This document shows positions 23,514 through 32,429 of a DNA stretch of 37,275 nt, piece by piece; position 1 is the stretch's first letter, and each line of letters starts with the position of its first letter. The translations under genes and the position numbers were made by a program. The notes under the pieces were generated by a model. The model made no database searches, was not told the DNA's origin, and was given only the letters and a program-made list of their open reading frames with translations. Source of the stretch: Alphaproteobacteria bacterium (GTDB taxonomy: Bacteria > Pseudomonadota > Alphaproteobacteria > SHVZ01). The stretch covers positions 1-37,275 of the forward strand of contig SHVZ01000029.1 in NCBI GenBank assembly GCA_009694025.1, written 5' to 3'.

Positions 23514-24290
23514 ATGCGGCCCAATCCGGTGAAGGCGAAGCTGGCGCGCGGCGAGGCGGCTTTCGGAACGATGATCCTCGATCTCAGCGGGCCGGGCCTC
23601 GCCAAGATCTTCGAGAACGCCGGGGCCGACTTCATCATGTACGATATGGAAGCCGCCTGCTTCGACATCGGCCTGATCAAGAGCCAGCTCGCGATGTGTC
23701 GCGGCCTCAAGATCGTGCCGATGGTCAACGTCGCCTCCCAGGATCCGGTCATGATCCAGTTGCCGCTCGACTGCGGCGCCATGGGGCTGATGATCCCGGT
23801 GGTCGAGACCCGGGCCCAGGCCGAGGCGATCGCCCGGGTCACCCACTATCCGCCCAAGGGCCGGCGCGGCGTCGCTTTCGGCATCGCCCAGGACGACTAT
23901 TCGCTGGGCGGCCTCGACAGGCAGATCAAGGCCGCCGACAAGCGCAACATGATCATCCCGAAGATCGAGACGGCGAAGGGCGTCGAGAACATCGACGAGA
24001 TCCTGTCGGTCGCCGGCATCGACGCCGCCTTCGTCGGCCACATGGACCTCTCGGTCTCGTTGGGCGTGCCCGGCAACTACACCCATCCGAAATTCTCGGC
24101 AGCGGTCGACAAGGTGATCGCCGCCTGCAAGCGCCACAAGAAGCCGGGCGTCTGCCTCGTGGCCTCGCCCGAGGCGGCCAAGGCATGGATGAAGAAGGGC
24201 TTCCGCATGGTCATGTACTCGACCGACACCATGCTCATTGCGTCGGCCTACAAGGCCGGCCTCGAGGCGATCAAGGGCAAGGGGAAATAG
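23514..24290 (+). CDS. HpcH/HpaI-family class II aldolase/citrate-lyase-like enzyme
   Basis: A 258-residue TIM-barrel aldolase related to 4-hydroxy-2-oxoheptanedioate and 2-dehydro-3-deoxyglucarate aldolases, which make or break C-C bonds next to a 2-keto acid using a divalent metal. Visible family marks are MILDLSGPGLAKIFENAGADF, the PKIETAKGVENIDEI stretch with the metal-binding Glu, and FVGHMDLS with the second acid. The ATG at 23514 has GGGAGGAAA ideally placed. The M81 peptidase gene follows 4 nt after the stop. The actual aldehyde/keto-acid pair is unknown. Confidence 0.87.
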   Translation: MRPNPVKAKLARGEAAFGTMILDLSGPGLAKIFENAGADFIMYDMEAACFDIGLIKSQLAMCRGLKIVPMVNVASQDPVMIQLPLDCGAMGLMIPVVETRAQAEAIARVTHYPPKGRRGVAFGIAQDDYSLGGLDRQIKAADKRNMIIPKIETAKGVENIDEILSVAGIDAAFVGHMDLSVSLGVPGNYTHPKFSAAVDKVIAACKRHKKPGVCLVASPEAAKAWMKKGFRMVMYSTDTMLIASAYKAGLEAIKGKGK

Positions 24291-24294
24291 GTCC

Positions 24295-25770
24295 ATGGCG
24301 AAGCGCGTGCTCGTCGGCGGCATCTGGCACGAGACCAACAGCTTCTCGCCGGTCAAGTCCGACCTCGACGCGTTCCGCCGCTACCTTTTCCTCGAAGGCG
24401 AGGCCGTCATCACCGGGTCGCGCGGCACCAACACCGAGATCGGCGGCATGATCGCGGCGGCACCGGCCGCCGGCCTCGAGCTGATCCCGTCGATCTATAT
24501 CGGCGCGGCTCCCTCCGGCATGGTGAGCCGTGAGGTCATCGACCTGCTGATCGGCCGCCTCAAGGCCGACATAGAAGCGAACGGGCCGCTCGACGGCGTG
24601 CTGCTGGCGCTGCATGGCGCCATGGTGGCGGAGGGCATCGACCAGGCCGACGCCTTCGTCGTCCAGGCGGTGCGCGACATCATCGGTCCGGACCTGCCGC
24701 TGGTCTGCACCATCGACTTCCACGCCAATGTCGAGCAGGCGCTGGTCGATCCGGCCGACGTGCTGATCGGCTACAAGACCTTGCCGCATGTCGATATGGG
24801 TGCCCGCGGCGAAGACGCGGCGCGGATCATCTCCGGGTTGATCGCGAGCGGCCGGAAGCCGCACAAGGTCTTCCGCAAGCTGCCCATTATCACCGTGCCG
24901 CAGCGCCAGCCGACCCATGAAAGCCCGATGCGGGAGATCATGGCCGAGCTGGCCACGGTCGAGCAGGGGCCGGCAATCGTTACCGCCTCGGTACTCGGCG
25001 CCTTCGCCTATTGCGACGTCCCGCAACTCGGCATGGCCGTGCTGGTCTATGGCGAGGCCAGCGCCGCGGAGGCCGCGGCCGACCGGCTCGCCGACGCCGT
25101 CTGGTCGCGCCGGGCGGAGTTCAAGCCGGACCTGGTCGAGCCGGCCGAGGCGGTCCGCCGCGCCATCGCCGCCAATGCCGGACCGATCTTCCTGGTCGAG
25201 CCGGCCGACAATATCGGCGGCGGCGCGCCGGGCGACGGGACGTATCTCCTGCGGGCCCTGCTGGACGGCCGGGCGCGCGAGGCGGCCGTGGTGATCTGGG
25301 ATCCGGGCGCGGCCGCCGCCGCGGCGAAGGTCGGCGTCGGCGGGCGCTTCCGGGGCGAGGTCGGTGGCAAGACCCTGGCGCTGCACGGCGCGCCGGTCGC
25401 GATCGACGGAACCGTGACCTTCGCGGCACCCGTCAGGTATCGCCGGGACTCGACGTGGATGACCGGCCAGCCGGCCGATCTCGGGTTGGTGGCGACGGTG
25501 GAAGCCGGCGGCGTCCGCGTCATCCTGACCACCGAGCGCGCGATCCCCTTCGACACGCTGCATCTTCGCATCCCCGGCGTCGAGCCGGAGAAGGCGAAGA
25601 TGGTCTCGGCCAAGTGCGCCAGCGCCTGGAGCGGCATCTTCGGGGAGATGGCGGAGGGGCACATCTACGTCGACACGCCGGGCGTCTGCTCCTCCAACGT
25701 CGAACGGATGCCCTATACGCGGCTCGAGCGGGCCTTCTACCCGCTCGATCCCGACGTCCGGTATCCGTAG
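24295..25770 (+). CDS. M81-family metallopeptidase (MlrC/microcystinase C-like)
   Basis: A 491-residue zinc enzyme of the COG5476 family, whose named member MlrC hydrolyses linearised microcystin. GIWHETNSFSP at 9-19 is the family opening. DFHAN (141-145) with His165 in LPHVDM gives the D-x-H ... H zinc set at the spacing seen in MlrC, and the C-terminal domain ends TPGVCSSN and VERMPYTRLERAFYPLD. Most members are far from cyanotoxin degradation and have unknown peptide-like or amide substrates. It is co-transcribed with the HpaI-type aldolase and convergent with a peptide-binding protein gene, which fits catabolism of an imported amide. Confidence 0.87.
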   Translation: MAKRVLVGGIWHETNSFSPVKSDLDAFRRYLFLEGEAVITGSRGTNTEIGGMIAAAPAAGLELIPSIYIGAAPSGMVSREVIDLLIGRLKADIEANGPLDGVLLALHGAMVAEGIDQADAFVVQAVRDIIGPDLPLVCTIDFHANVEQALVDPADVLIGYKTLPHVDMGARGEDAARIISGLIASGRKPHKVFRKLPIITVPQRQPTHESPMREIMAELATVEQGPAIVTASVLGAFAYCDVPQLGMAVLVYGEASAAEAAADRLADAVWSRRAEFKPDLVEPAEAVRRAIAANAGPIFLVEPADNIGGGAPGDGTYLLRALLDGRAREAAVVIWDPGAAAAAAKVGVGGRFRGEVGGKTLALHGAPVAIDGTVTFAAPVRYRRDSTWMTGQPADLGLVATVEAGGVRVILTTERAIPFDTLHLRIPGVEPEKAKMVSAKCASAWSGIFGEMAEGHIYVDTPGVCSSNVERMPYTRLERAFYPLDPDVRYP

Positions 25771-25777
25771 GCGACGC

Positions 25778-27370
25778 TCAGTTCTTCTCGATGTTCCAGT
25801 AGACCGCCCAGGGGACTTCCATCACGCCCTTGAGGTTGGACCGGTAGGCGACCGGCGAGAAGAACTGGCCGAGCGGCACGTAGTGGACGAACTCGGTCGC
25901 GCGGAGCTGGATCTTTTCGGTGATCGCCTTCCGCTTGGCGAGATCCGGCTCCTTGGTGAAGTCGTCCTTGAGCTTCTCGGTCTCCGGATCGCACGGCCAG
26001 CCGAACCAGCTCTTCCGCTCGCAGGCGCCGGAGAGATTGAAGTTGCCGACGGGAGGCCCGAGCTCATAGCCGGTCGAGTAGGTGTGGTACATGTTCCAGC
26101 CGCCCTGGCCGATCGGGTCCTGCTTGGCGCGGCGCAGGATGAGCTGGCCCCAGTCCATCGCCTCGACCTCGACGTTGACGCCGATTTCGCGCAAGCGCTG
26201 GATCGTCACCTCCGTCAGGTCGCGGATGACCTTGAAGTCCGACGGCTGCAGGATGACGACCTTCTGGTTGGTGTAGCCGGACTCCTTGAGCAGCGCCTTG
26301 GCCCGCTCCAGGTTCGGCTTCTTGAAGGCCTCGGTGCCGGCCTCGCTCGCATAGAGCGTGCCGCAGACGAGCCAGGCGTTGCACTGCTTGTACAGCGTCG
26401 GGTCCCCGCCGATGGCGGACGCCATGTAGTCCTCCTGATTGACGACGTAGAGGAGGGCCTGGCGCGCCTTGATGTTGTCGAAGGGCGGCTGGATGAAGTT
26501 CGGCCGGAGATAGGCCATGAAGCCGGACTTGTTGTGGACCGCGACGACGATGTCCTTGTTCCTCTTCAGCACCGGGACGAGGTCGCCGGGCGGCGATTCG
26601 AAGAAGTCGACTTCGCCGGCGGTCAGCGCGTTGCTGGCGGTGGTGGTGTCGGGAATGATGATCCACTCGACCCGCTCGATCTTGGCGAGCTTGCCGCCGG
26701 AGTAGAAGTTGGCCGGCTCCGACCGCGGCTTGTAGGACGCGCTCTTGGTGAACACGACCTTGCTGCCGGGGACCCACTCGTCCTTCTTGAAGAGGTAGGG
26801 GCCGGAGCCGATGATCTCCGTCACCGCGGTGTTGACGTCGATGTTGGCGTCCTTCTCGCGCATGACGAAAGTCGGCATCGACACGGTCTTGGAGAGCGTG
26901 TCCATGGTGAGGCCGAAGGCCTCGCGCAGCTTCAAGGTGAAGGTCAGGTCGTCGACGGCGGCCAGCGTCATACCGAGCTCGACCATCTTCTTGCCGGTGA
27001 TGTCGCGCCCGGCCCAGCGCTTGATCGAGGCGATGGCGTCGGCGGACTTGACCGGCTGGCCGTCCGAGAACACCTGCCCCGGGCGGAGCTTGATGGTGTA
27101 GGTGAGCCCGTCGGCGCTGACGTTCCAGCTCTCGGCCATCTGCGGCTGCGGGCGCTCGTCCTTGTCGACGGCGAACAGCACGTCATAGACCATGTAGGCG
27201 AACTCGGTGGTGATGCCCGAGTTGTTGACGAAGGGATCGAGCACGCGGACATCCGCCTGCGGGACCACCTTCAGCACCTTCGGCTGGGCCTCCGCCGCGT
27301 CCGGCGCCGCGAGCGCCAGAGCCGCAACCGCGCCCGCGAGATAGGCGATGCGTCCTCGTGTTCGAGACAT
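25778..27370 (-). CDS. Peptide/nickel-type ABC transporter substrate-binding protein (SBP_bac_5), first copy
   Basis: A 530-residue periplasmic binding protein with a Sec signal (MSRTRGRIAYLAGAVAALAL, cleavage near AEA). The cluster-C oligopeptide-binding fold shows in DVRVLDPFVNNSG, YDVLFAVDKDERPQPQMAESW and TIKLRPGQVFSDGQPVKSADA. The ATG at 27370 has GGGAG 8 nt upstream. It lies 109 nt after the CoA-transferase gene on the same strand. No permease or ATPase gene accompanies it. Ligands of this class include di- and oligopeptides, opines, glutathione and nickel. Confidence 0.88.
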   Translation of the reverse strand: MSRTRGRIAYLAGAVAALALAAPDAAEAQPKVLKVVPQADVRVLDPFVNNSGITTEFAYMVYDVLFAVDKDERPQPQMAESWNVSADGLTYTIKLRPGQVFSDGQPVKSADAIASIKRWAGRDITGKKMVELGMTLAAVDDLTFTLKLREAFGLTMDTLSKTVSMPTFVMREKDANIDVNTAVTEIIGSGPYLFKKDEWVPGSKVVFTKSASYKPRSEPANFYSGGKLAKIERVEWIIIPDTTTASNALTAGEVDFFESPPGDLVPVLKRNKDIVVAVHNKSGFMAYLRPNFIQPPFDNIKARQALLYVVNQEDYMASAIGGDPTLYKQCNAWLVCGTLYASEAGTEAFKKPNLERAKALLKESGYTNQKVVILQPSDFKVIRDLTEVTIQRLREIGVNVEVEAMDWGQLILRRAKQDPIGQGGWNMYHTYSTGYELGPPVGNFNLSGACERKSWFGWPCDPETEKLKDDFTKEPDLAKRKAITEKIQLRATEFVHYVPLGQFFSPVAYRSNLKGVMEVPWAVYWNIEKN

Positions 27371-27479
27371 GAAATCACTCCCTGAAAAAGCCATTTCCCA
27401 TCGGAAAGTGTGCGCCGGGGAGGTCGCCGTGGCAATAGGGCCGGGCGCGCGCCTAGTCCGCGGCCTGCGTCCGCCGAGC

Positions 27480-28598
27480 TCACACGGCGAACTCGCGGCG
27501 GATCGCGTCCGTGTGTTCGCCAACCGCCGGTACCGGGCGAAGCCTTAGCTCGTCGCCGGCGACCGAGGCGGGCGGCGCGATCAGGTCGATCTCGCCGGCC
27601 GGCATCGCCACCGGCAGGGTACGGAGCTGGGGGTGCTTGGCGAAGTCTGCGACCGTGTTGAGGCCGCCATAGGCGACCTTAGCCGCCTTGAGGCGGCGCT
27701 CGACCTCGGCCCGCGGCAGCCGGGTCAGGATCGCCTCCATGCGCTCCTTCAGCCCGTCGCGGTTCCTGACCCGGGTCGGGTTGTCGGCAAAGGCGGCCTC
27801 GGTCGCGAGACCGGGCATGCCGAGCACCTCGGCGCAGAGGCTCACCCATTCCCGCTCGTTCTGGATGGAGACGAGAACGGCGCCGTCGGCGCAGAGATAG
27901 GGTCCGTAGGGCGCGATCGACGGGTGGTCGAGGCCGCTCCGCTCCGGCGCCTTGCCGCCGTAGACGAGGTGGAGATAGGGCACGGTCATCCAGTCGGCCA
28001 TGCCGGCGAAGAGCGAGGTTTTGATGCCTCGACCTTCTCCCGAGCGTTCGCGGGCGTAGAGCGCCTGCAGGATCGCGGCATGGGCCGACATGCCGGCGGC
28101 GATGTCGCAGACGCTGACGCCGACCCGGGCCGGCGACTCCGGTCCGCCGGTGACCGAGCAGAGGCCGGACTCGGCCTGCACCAGCAGGTCATAGGCCTTC
28201 ATCTCGGCGTAAGGTCCCGCCTCGCCATAGCCGGAGATATCGCAGGTGATCAGCCGCTTGTTCCGCCGCCGCCACTCCTCCGAGCCGAAGCCGGCGCGCT
28301 CGGCCGCCCCCGGCGCCAGATTCTGGATGAAGACGTCGGCATCGGCGAGGATGCGGGCGAGCAGCGCCTTGTCGCCCTCGTCCTTGATATCGAGGGTCAG
28401 CGACTCCTTGCCCCGGTTGAGCCAGACGAAATAAGCCGACTCGCCCTTGACCGCCTTGTCGTAGCGGCGCGCGAAGTCGCCCTCCGGCCGTTCGACCTTG
28501 ATGACGCGGGCCCCGGCATCGGAAAGCCGGCTGGAGCAGTAGGGAGCGGCGACCGCCTGTTCAAGCGAAACGACGAGGAGGCCGGAGAGGTCGTCCAT
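27480..28598 (-). CDS. CaiB/BaiF (class III) CoA-transferase
   Basis: A 372-residue interlocked-dimer CoA-transferase. Catalytic Asp137 lies in AYDLLVQAESGL. VIKVERPEGDFAR, the NRGKESLTLDIK stretch and DVFIQNLAPGAAERAGFG are family landmarks, and the length matches formyl-CoA-transferase relatives slightly shortened. It would move CoA between two carboxylates, activating the breakdown substrate. It starts 6 nt after the aminotransferase stop, so it is in the same operon. Donor and acceptor are unknown; racemase members of the family are less likely given the conserved transferase Asp context. Confidence 0.88.
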   Translation of the reverse strand: MDDLSGLLVVSLEQAVAAPYCSSRLSDAGARVIKVERPEGDFARRYDKAVKGESAYFVWLNRGKESLTLDIKDEGDKALLARILADADVFIQNLAPGAAERAGFGSEEWRRRNKRLITCDISGYGEAGPYAEMKAYDLLVQAESGLCSVTGGPESPARVGVSVCDIAAGMSAHAAILQALYARERSGEGRGIKTSLFAGMADWMTVPYLHLVYGGKAPERSGLDHPSIAPYGPYLCADGAVLVSIQNEREWVSLCAEVLGMPGLATEAAFADNPTRVRNRDGLKERMEAILTRLPRAEVERRLKAAKVAYGGLNTVADFAKHPQLRTLPVAMPAGEIDLIAPPASVAGDELRLRPVPAVGEHTDAIRREFAV

Positions 28599-28604
28599 GA
28601 CGTC

Positions 28605-29801
28605 CTATCGCGCGCTCGCCCTCGCGATATCCAGCAATTTGTCGACGTCCGCTTCGTTGTTGTAGAGGTGGAAGCCGAAGCGGACGAGACCGCGGCGGAC
28701 GGTGAACTTGACCTTGGCGTCGCCCAGCGCCTTGGCGAAACGGTTGAGCCGCTCGTCGTTGGAGGTATAGGCGTCGCCGGCGCCGAGCTGGCCGATGGTG
28801 ACGATATGGCTCCGGGCCCAGGGCTCGGGCGGCCGGCAGACCGGATACCCGAGCTGCTCCAGGCCGCCGGCGAGGCGCGCGGCGAGCGCCGTCGCGTGGT
28901 GCTCGATCGCCGGCACGCCGATCGAGAGCAGGAGGTCGAGCGAGGCGTCGAGCGCGGCGATGCCGATCCAGTTGTAGTTGCCGATCTCGAAGCGCCGCGC
29001 GTCCGGCTGGAGCCTGAGCACGCCGTCGCCGAGATCGGACTCGTGCTTGCCGGTGACGACGCTGAAGCGCGCCACCCAGGCCGGGTTCAGCCGCTCGACC
29101 CAGCGGTCGCTGACATAGAGAAGCCCGGTGCCCATGACGCCGAGCAGGCCCTTGCTGGTCGACGTGGCGAGCGCGTCGATGCCGAGCGCCTCGACGTCGA
29201 TCGCGAGCACGCCGGCCGACTGAACGGCGTCGACCAAGAGGAGGGCGCCGGCCTTCTTCGCCGCCTTGCCGATCGCCTCTACGTCCGTGCGGTAGCCGGG
29301 CGTGAAAGTGACGGTGGAGACCGAAACGATGCGGGTACGCTTGTCGATCGCCGCGGCGATGGTCGCGGCGTCGATCATCCCGTCCCTGGACTTGACACCG
29401 CGCACCTCGACGCCGCGCGCCGCCAGGTTCATCCAGAGATAGACGTTGTTCGGATGCTCGAGTTCCGTGCAGAGGACGACGTTGTCGCCGGGCTTCCAGT
29501 CCATCGCCGTGCCGATGGCATTCAGCCCCTCCGACACGTTCTTGGTGACGGCGATCTCATGCGGCTTGGCGCCGATCAGCTTTGCGAAGCTGGCGCGCAC
29601 GCGCTGAAGCGCCGGCCCATACTCGTCCTTGATCTCCTCGCCGGAGAGCTGGGCGTCGGCGACGTCGTCGATCGCGGCCCGGCTCGCCTTGGAGATGACG
29701 CCGCGCGAGGGGACGTTGACGTAGGTCCAGCGCTGGGCGGCCGGGAACTGGTCGCGCGCCTCGGCGAGGCTCGGTGCGCGGGGGGCAGCGTCGTCGGTCA
29801 T
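28605..29801 (-). CDS. Class V aminotransferase-fold PLP enzyme (isopenicillin-N epimerase / cysteine desulfurase-like)
   Basis: A 398-residue fold-type I PLP enzyme. The PLP lysine is Lys217 in ATSTSKGLLG, the pyridine-N Asp191 in LLVDAVQSAG, and EHPNN (115-119) is the substrate/PLP-ring loop. It lacks the conserved Cys loop of NifS/IscS, so desulfuration is less likely than epimerisation, transamination or beta/gamma-lyase chemistry on an amino acid. Its ATG overlaps the stop of the upstream binding-protein gene (ATGA), tying it to uptake of its substrate. The exact reaction is not predictable. Confidence 0.85.
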   Translation of the reverse strand: MTDDAAPRAPSLAEARDQFPAAQRWTYVNVPSRGVISKASRAAIDDVADAQLSGEEIKDEYGPALQRVRASFAKLIGAKPHEIAVTKNVSEGLNAIGTAMDWKPGDNVVLCTELEHPNNVYLWMNLAARGVEVRGVKSRDGMIDAATIAAAIDKRTRIVSVSTVTFTPGYRTDVEAIGKAAKKAGALLLVDAVQSAGVLAIDVEALGIDALATSTSKGLLGVMGTGLLYVSDRWVERLNPAWVARFSVVTGKHESDLGDGVLRLQPDARRFEIGNYNWIGIAALDASLDLLLSIGVPAIEHHATALAARLAGGLEQLGYPVCRPPEPWARSHIVTIGQLGAGDAYTSNDERLNRFAKALGDAKVKFTVRRGLVRFGFHLYNNEADVDKLLDIARASAR

Positions 29802-31351
29802 TTCGGCCTCGCGGACATGGCAAGGGTGAATTCATCGGTGCGCGGCGCCCAGACGATCGCGCCGCGCGTTGCCCAGGTGTTGACCTGGAAGTCGAGCGGA
29901 ATGATCGCGCCATCCTCCATCGCCATGCGCGTCGCCTGCTGCAGCAGCGCCTCGCGCTTCTTGTCGTCGATGGTGCGGAGCGCGTCTACGATCACCGCGT
30001 CGATCCTGGGATTGGAGTAGCGGCCACGGTTGGACGCGCCGGCGCCGGCGGCGTCGCGGGTCCGGATCAGCGCCTTCAGCGGCGAGGCGGCCTCGCCGGT
30101 ATCGGTACCCCAGCCGAAGAGCCCGACCGAGAAGCCGAACTCGTTGCCGCGCGTGCCGAAGATCGCCCGCGGCAGCGTCTCGACGGTGGTGGCGACGCCG
30201 GCGCGGACGAACATCTGTCCGATCGCCTGGGTGATCTTGGCGTCGTTGAGGTAGCGGCCGTTGGAGCCATGGAGGGTGAGCTGGAAGCCCTTGGGATAGC
30301 CGGCGTCGGCCAGCAGCTTCTTCGCCGCGTCGAAGTTCTGCGCCGGGGTCTCGAGCGACGGATCGTGGCCGAACAGGCCGGGCGGCACGAGTTGGCCGGT
30401 CGGGACGCCTTCGCCTTCCATGATCCGCTCGACCAGCGCCTCGCGGGCGATCGACAGCGACAGCGCCTGGCGGACCCGTGGGTCCTTCAGCGGGTTGACC
30501 GTCATCGGCTTGCCGTCGGCATCGCGGATGTGCTCGGCGACGTCGCGGTGGCTGTCCTGGATCAGGTAGATGACCCGGTTGGACAAGGACGGCCACAGGC
30601 CGACCCCGGCGGTGGATTTGAGCCGCGCGATGTCCTGGGTCGCCACCGTGTCGATGGCGTCGACGTCGCCGGCGAGCAGTGCCGCGGTCCGCGAGGCCTG
30701 GTTGGCGATCAGGGAGAAGGTGACTTTGGTCCAAGGTTCCTTGAGCCCCCAATAGGCGTCGTTGCGCTGAAGGACGATGCGCTCGTTGGGCGAGTAGGAG
30801 ACCAGCTTGTAGGGGCCGGTGCCGATGGCGGCCTTGCCCGAGTTGTAGTCCTCGGTCGCCGCGGCCGCGCCGTGCTTCTTCGAGATGATGCCGAAGGTCG
30901 AGATGTCCCAGGGGAGCAGCGGCGCCGGCTCGGCGGTCGTCAGATGGACCAGGTGCGGCCCTTTGACGACCACCTCCTTAATCGTGTTGACGTAGAGCGA
31001 GAAGGGCGAGCCAGACCGCGGCACGTCGACGGCGCGCTTGACGGTGAAGGCGACGTCGTCGGCGGTGAAGGGCGAGCCGTCATGGAAGGTGACGCCCTCG
31101 CGCAGCTTGACCTCCCAGGTGGTCGCGTCGACCGCCTTCCAGGAGGTGGCGAGGCCGGCGACCAGGCCCTGCTTCTCGTCCTGCAAGACCAGCTTGTCGA
31201 AGACGTGCAGCATATTGGCGACGTCCGGACCCGAATTGTAGAAGTGCGGGTCGACGGAGCGGGCCATGGCGCCGAGCCCGATCTTCAGCTCTTGCGCGGT
31301 CGCCGGCGCGGCGGCGAATACGGCGGCCACGGCCAGCCAATGTGCGCGCAT
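29798..31351 (-). CDS. Peptide/nickel-type ABC transporter substrate-binding protein (SBP_bac_5), second copy
   Basis: A 517-residue periplasmic binding protein of the same family as the 25778-27370 product but clearly divergent from it. The signal peptide is MRAHWLAVAAVFAAAPATAQ; mature landmarks are SVDPHFYNSGPDVANMLHVFD, KLREGVTFHDGSPFTADDV and IGTGPYKLVSYSPNE. An ATG at 31366, directly abutting the pip stop (TAGATG), is possible, but AAGGGA precedes the 31351 ATG at good spacing and the signal starts there. No permease genes are linked, so it must use a transporter encoded elsewhere. Confidence 0.88.
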   Translation of the reverse strand: MRAHWLAVAAVFAAAPATAQELKIGLGAMARSVDPHFYNSGPDVANMLHVFDKLVLQDEKQGLVAGLATSWKAVDATTWEVKLREGVTFHDGSPFTADDVAFTVKRAVDVPRSGSPFSLYVNTIKEVVVKGPHLVHLTTAEPAPLLPWDISTFGIISKKHGAAAATEDYNSGKAAIGTGPYKLVSYSPNERIVLQRNDAYWGLKEPWTKVTFSLIANQASRTAALLAGDVDAIDTVATQDIARLKSTAGVGLWPSLSNRVIYLIQDSHRDVAEHIRDADGKPMTVNPLKDPRVRQALSLSIAREALVERIMEGEGVPTGQLVPPGLFGHDPSLETPAQNFDAAKKLLADAGYPKGFQLTLHGSNGRYLNDAKITQAIGQMFVRAGVATTVETLPRAIFGTRGNEFGFSVGLFGWGTDTGEAASPLKALIRTRDAAGAGASNRGRYSNPRIDAVIVDALRTIDDKKREALLQQATRMAMEDGAIIPLDFQVNTWATRGAIVWAPRTDEFTLAMSARPK

Positions 31352-31366
31352 GGGCGGTCCCTTCAT

Positions 31367-32323
31367 CTAGTCCAGGTCGGCAAGACGGTCGGTGGCGGCG
31401 ATCAGGGCTTTGCGGATGCCCGGCTCCATCGCCGAATGGCCGGCATCGGGCACGATGGTGAAGACGGCCTCGGGCCAGGCGCGGGCGAGCGCCACCGCGC
31501 CCTCCGCCGGGCAGATCACGTCGTAACGCCCGTGGACGATCACGCCCGGTACGTGGCGGAACCTCGGCACCGCGTCCAGCAGTGCGCCTTCTGCGAGGAA
31601 CACGGCGTTCCGCATGTAATGGGCCTCGATCCGCGACATGGCGAGGGTGCGCAGGCTCTGCGTCTTCGCGCTGCCGGGCGATGGGATCAACGTGGCGATC
31701 CTGGATTCGTAGGTCTTCCACGCCGCCGCCGCCGGCATGTGGGTGGCGGGATCGGGATCGACCATGCGCTTGAAGTAGTTCTCCAGGATGTCGCCGCGCT
31801 CGGCTTCCGGCAGGTAGCCGGCGAACTCGTCCCAGAACTCGGTGAAGATCGTGCGGACGCCGTAGAGCCACCACCGGAGGTCCGCCTTCCGGCAGAGCCA
31901 GATGCCGCGCAGCACGAGGGCGACGCAGGCCTCCGGGTGGGCGGCGGCATAGGCCAGACCCAGGGTCGAGCCCCAGGAGCCGCCGAAGACGACCCACCTT
32001 TCGACGCCGATGTGCCGCCTCAACGCCTCGATGTCGGCGATCAGATGCTGGGTGGTATTCGCCTCGATCGAAGCGGCGGGGGTCGAGCGGCCGGCGCCGC
32101 GCTGATCGAACAGCAGGATGCGGTATCGCTCGGGATCGAAGAACCGCCGATGGTCGGCCATGATGCCGCTGCCCGGTCCGCCGTGCAGGAAGACGACCGG
32201 CTTGCCCCGGGGATTGCCGCACAGCTCGTAGTAGACTTCATGCCCGTCGCCGACCGGGAACATGCCGCTCTCATAGGGCTCGACCATGGGATAGAGGTCC
32301 GCCGGAATCGGCTGATCGGGCAC
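31367..32323 (-). CDS. pip: Prolyl aminopeptidase (proline iminopeptidase)
   Basis: A 318-residue alpha/beta-hydrolase that removes N-terminal proline from peptides. The oxyanion motif HGGPGSG starts at residue 47, the nucleophile Ser116 is in GGSWGS, the acid lies in GRYDVICP and the His in DAGHSAMEPG, with LFDQRGAGRS as in the S33 family. The GTG at 32323 (VPDQPIPADLYP) gives the normal length; an ATG at 32386 would add 21 nonconserved residues and start in the promoter. As the first gene of the operon with two peptide-binding proteins, it suggests that proline-containing peptides or related imino-acid amides are used. Confidence 0.88.
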   Translation of the reverse strand: MPDQPIPADLYPMVEPYESGMFPVGDGHEVYYELCGNPRGKPVVFLHGGPGSGIMADHRRFFDPERYRILLFDQRGAGRSTPAASIEANTTQHLIADIEALRRHIGVERWVVFGGSWGSTLGLAYAAAHPEACVALVLRGIWLCRKADLRWWLYGVRTIFTEFWDEFAGYLPEAERGDILENYFKRMVDPDPATHMPAAAAWKTYESRIATLIPSPGSAKTQSLRTLAMSRIEAHYMRNAVFLAEGALLDAVPRFRHVPGVIVHGRYDVICPAEGAVALARAWPEAVFTIVPDAGHSAMEPGIRKALIAATDRLADLD

Positions 32324-32357
32324 GCGCGCCTGCTTATGCGGTGATTTCGCTCGAGAA

Positions 32358-32386
32358 AGTGTCAGCCGGTGTTCCGGGCGTGTCAA
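32358..32386 (-). promoter_or_regulatory. Candidate promoter of the pip operon
   Basis: On the minus strand a perfect -35 box TTGACA (32386-32381) is followed after 17 nt by GACACT (32363-32358), which matches the -10 at its A2, A4 and T6. The start point would be about 28 nt upstream of the GTG at 32323. It lies in the divergent gap between pip and the thioesterase gene. Confidence 0.45.
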
Positions 32387-32429
32387 GGCAAGGCTTCCGG
32401 CGCCGCGGCAATTGGGCTATGCGGGCGCC

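Noticed and set aside
27393-27409. Small inverted repeat TTTCC/GGAAA upstream of the first binding-protein gene
   Set aside because: Only five pairs with a 4-nt loop and no neighbouring promoter or U-run; too short to claim as an operator or terminator.
29774-32344. A very long plus-strand open frame opposite the second binding protein and pip
   Set aside because: The antisense of two clearly recognisable genes; low-complexity Arg/Gly/Val-rich translation without domains.
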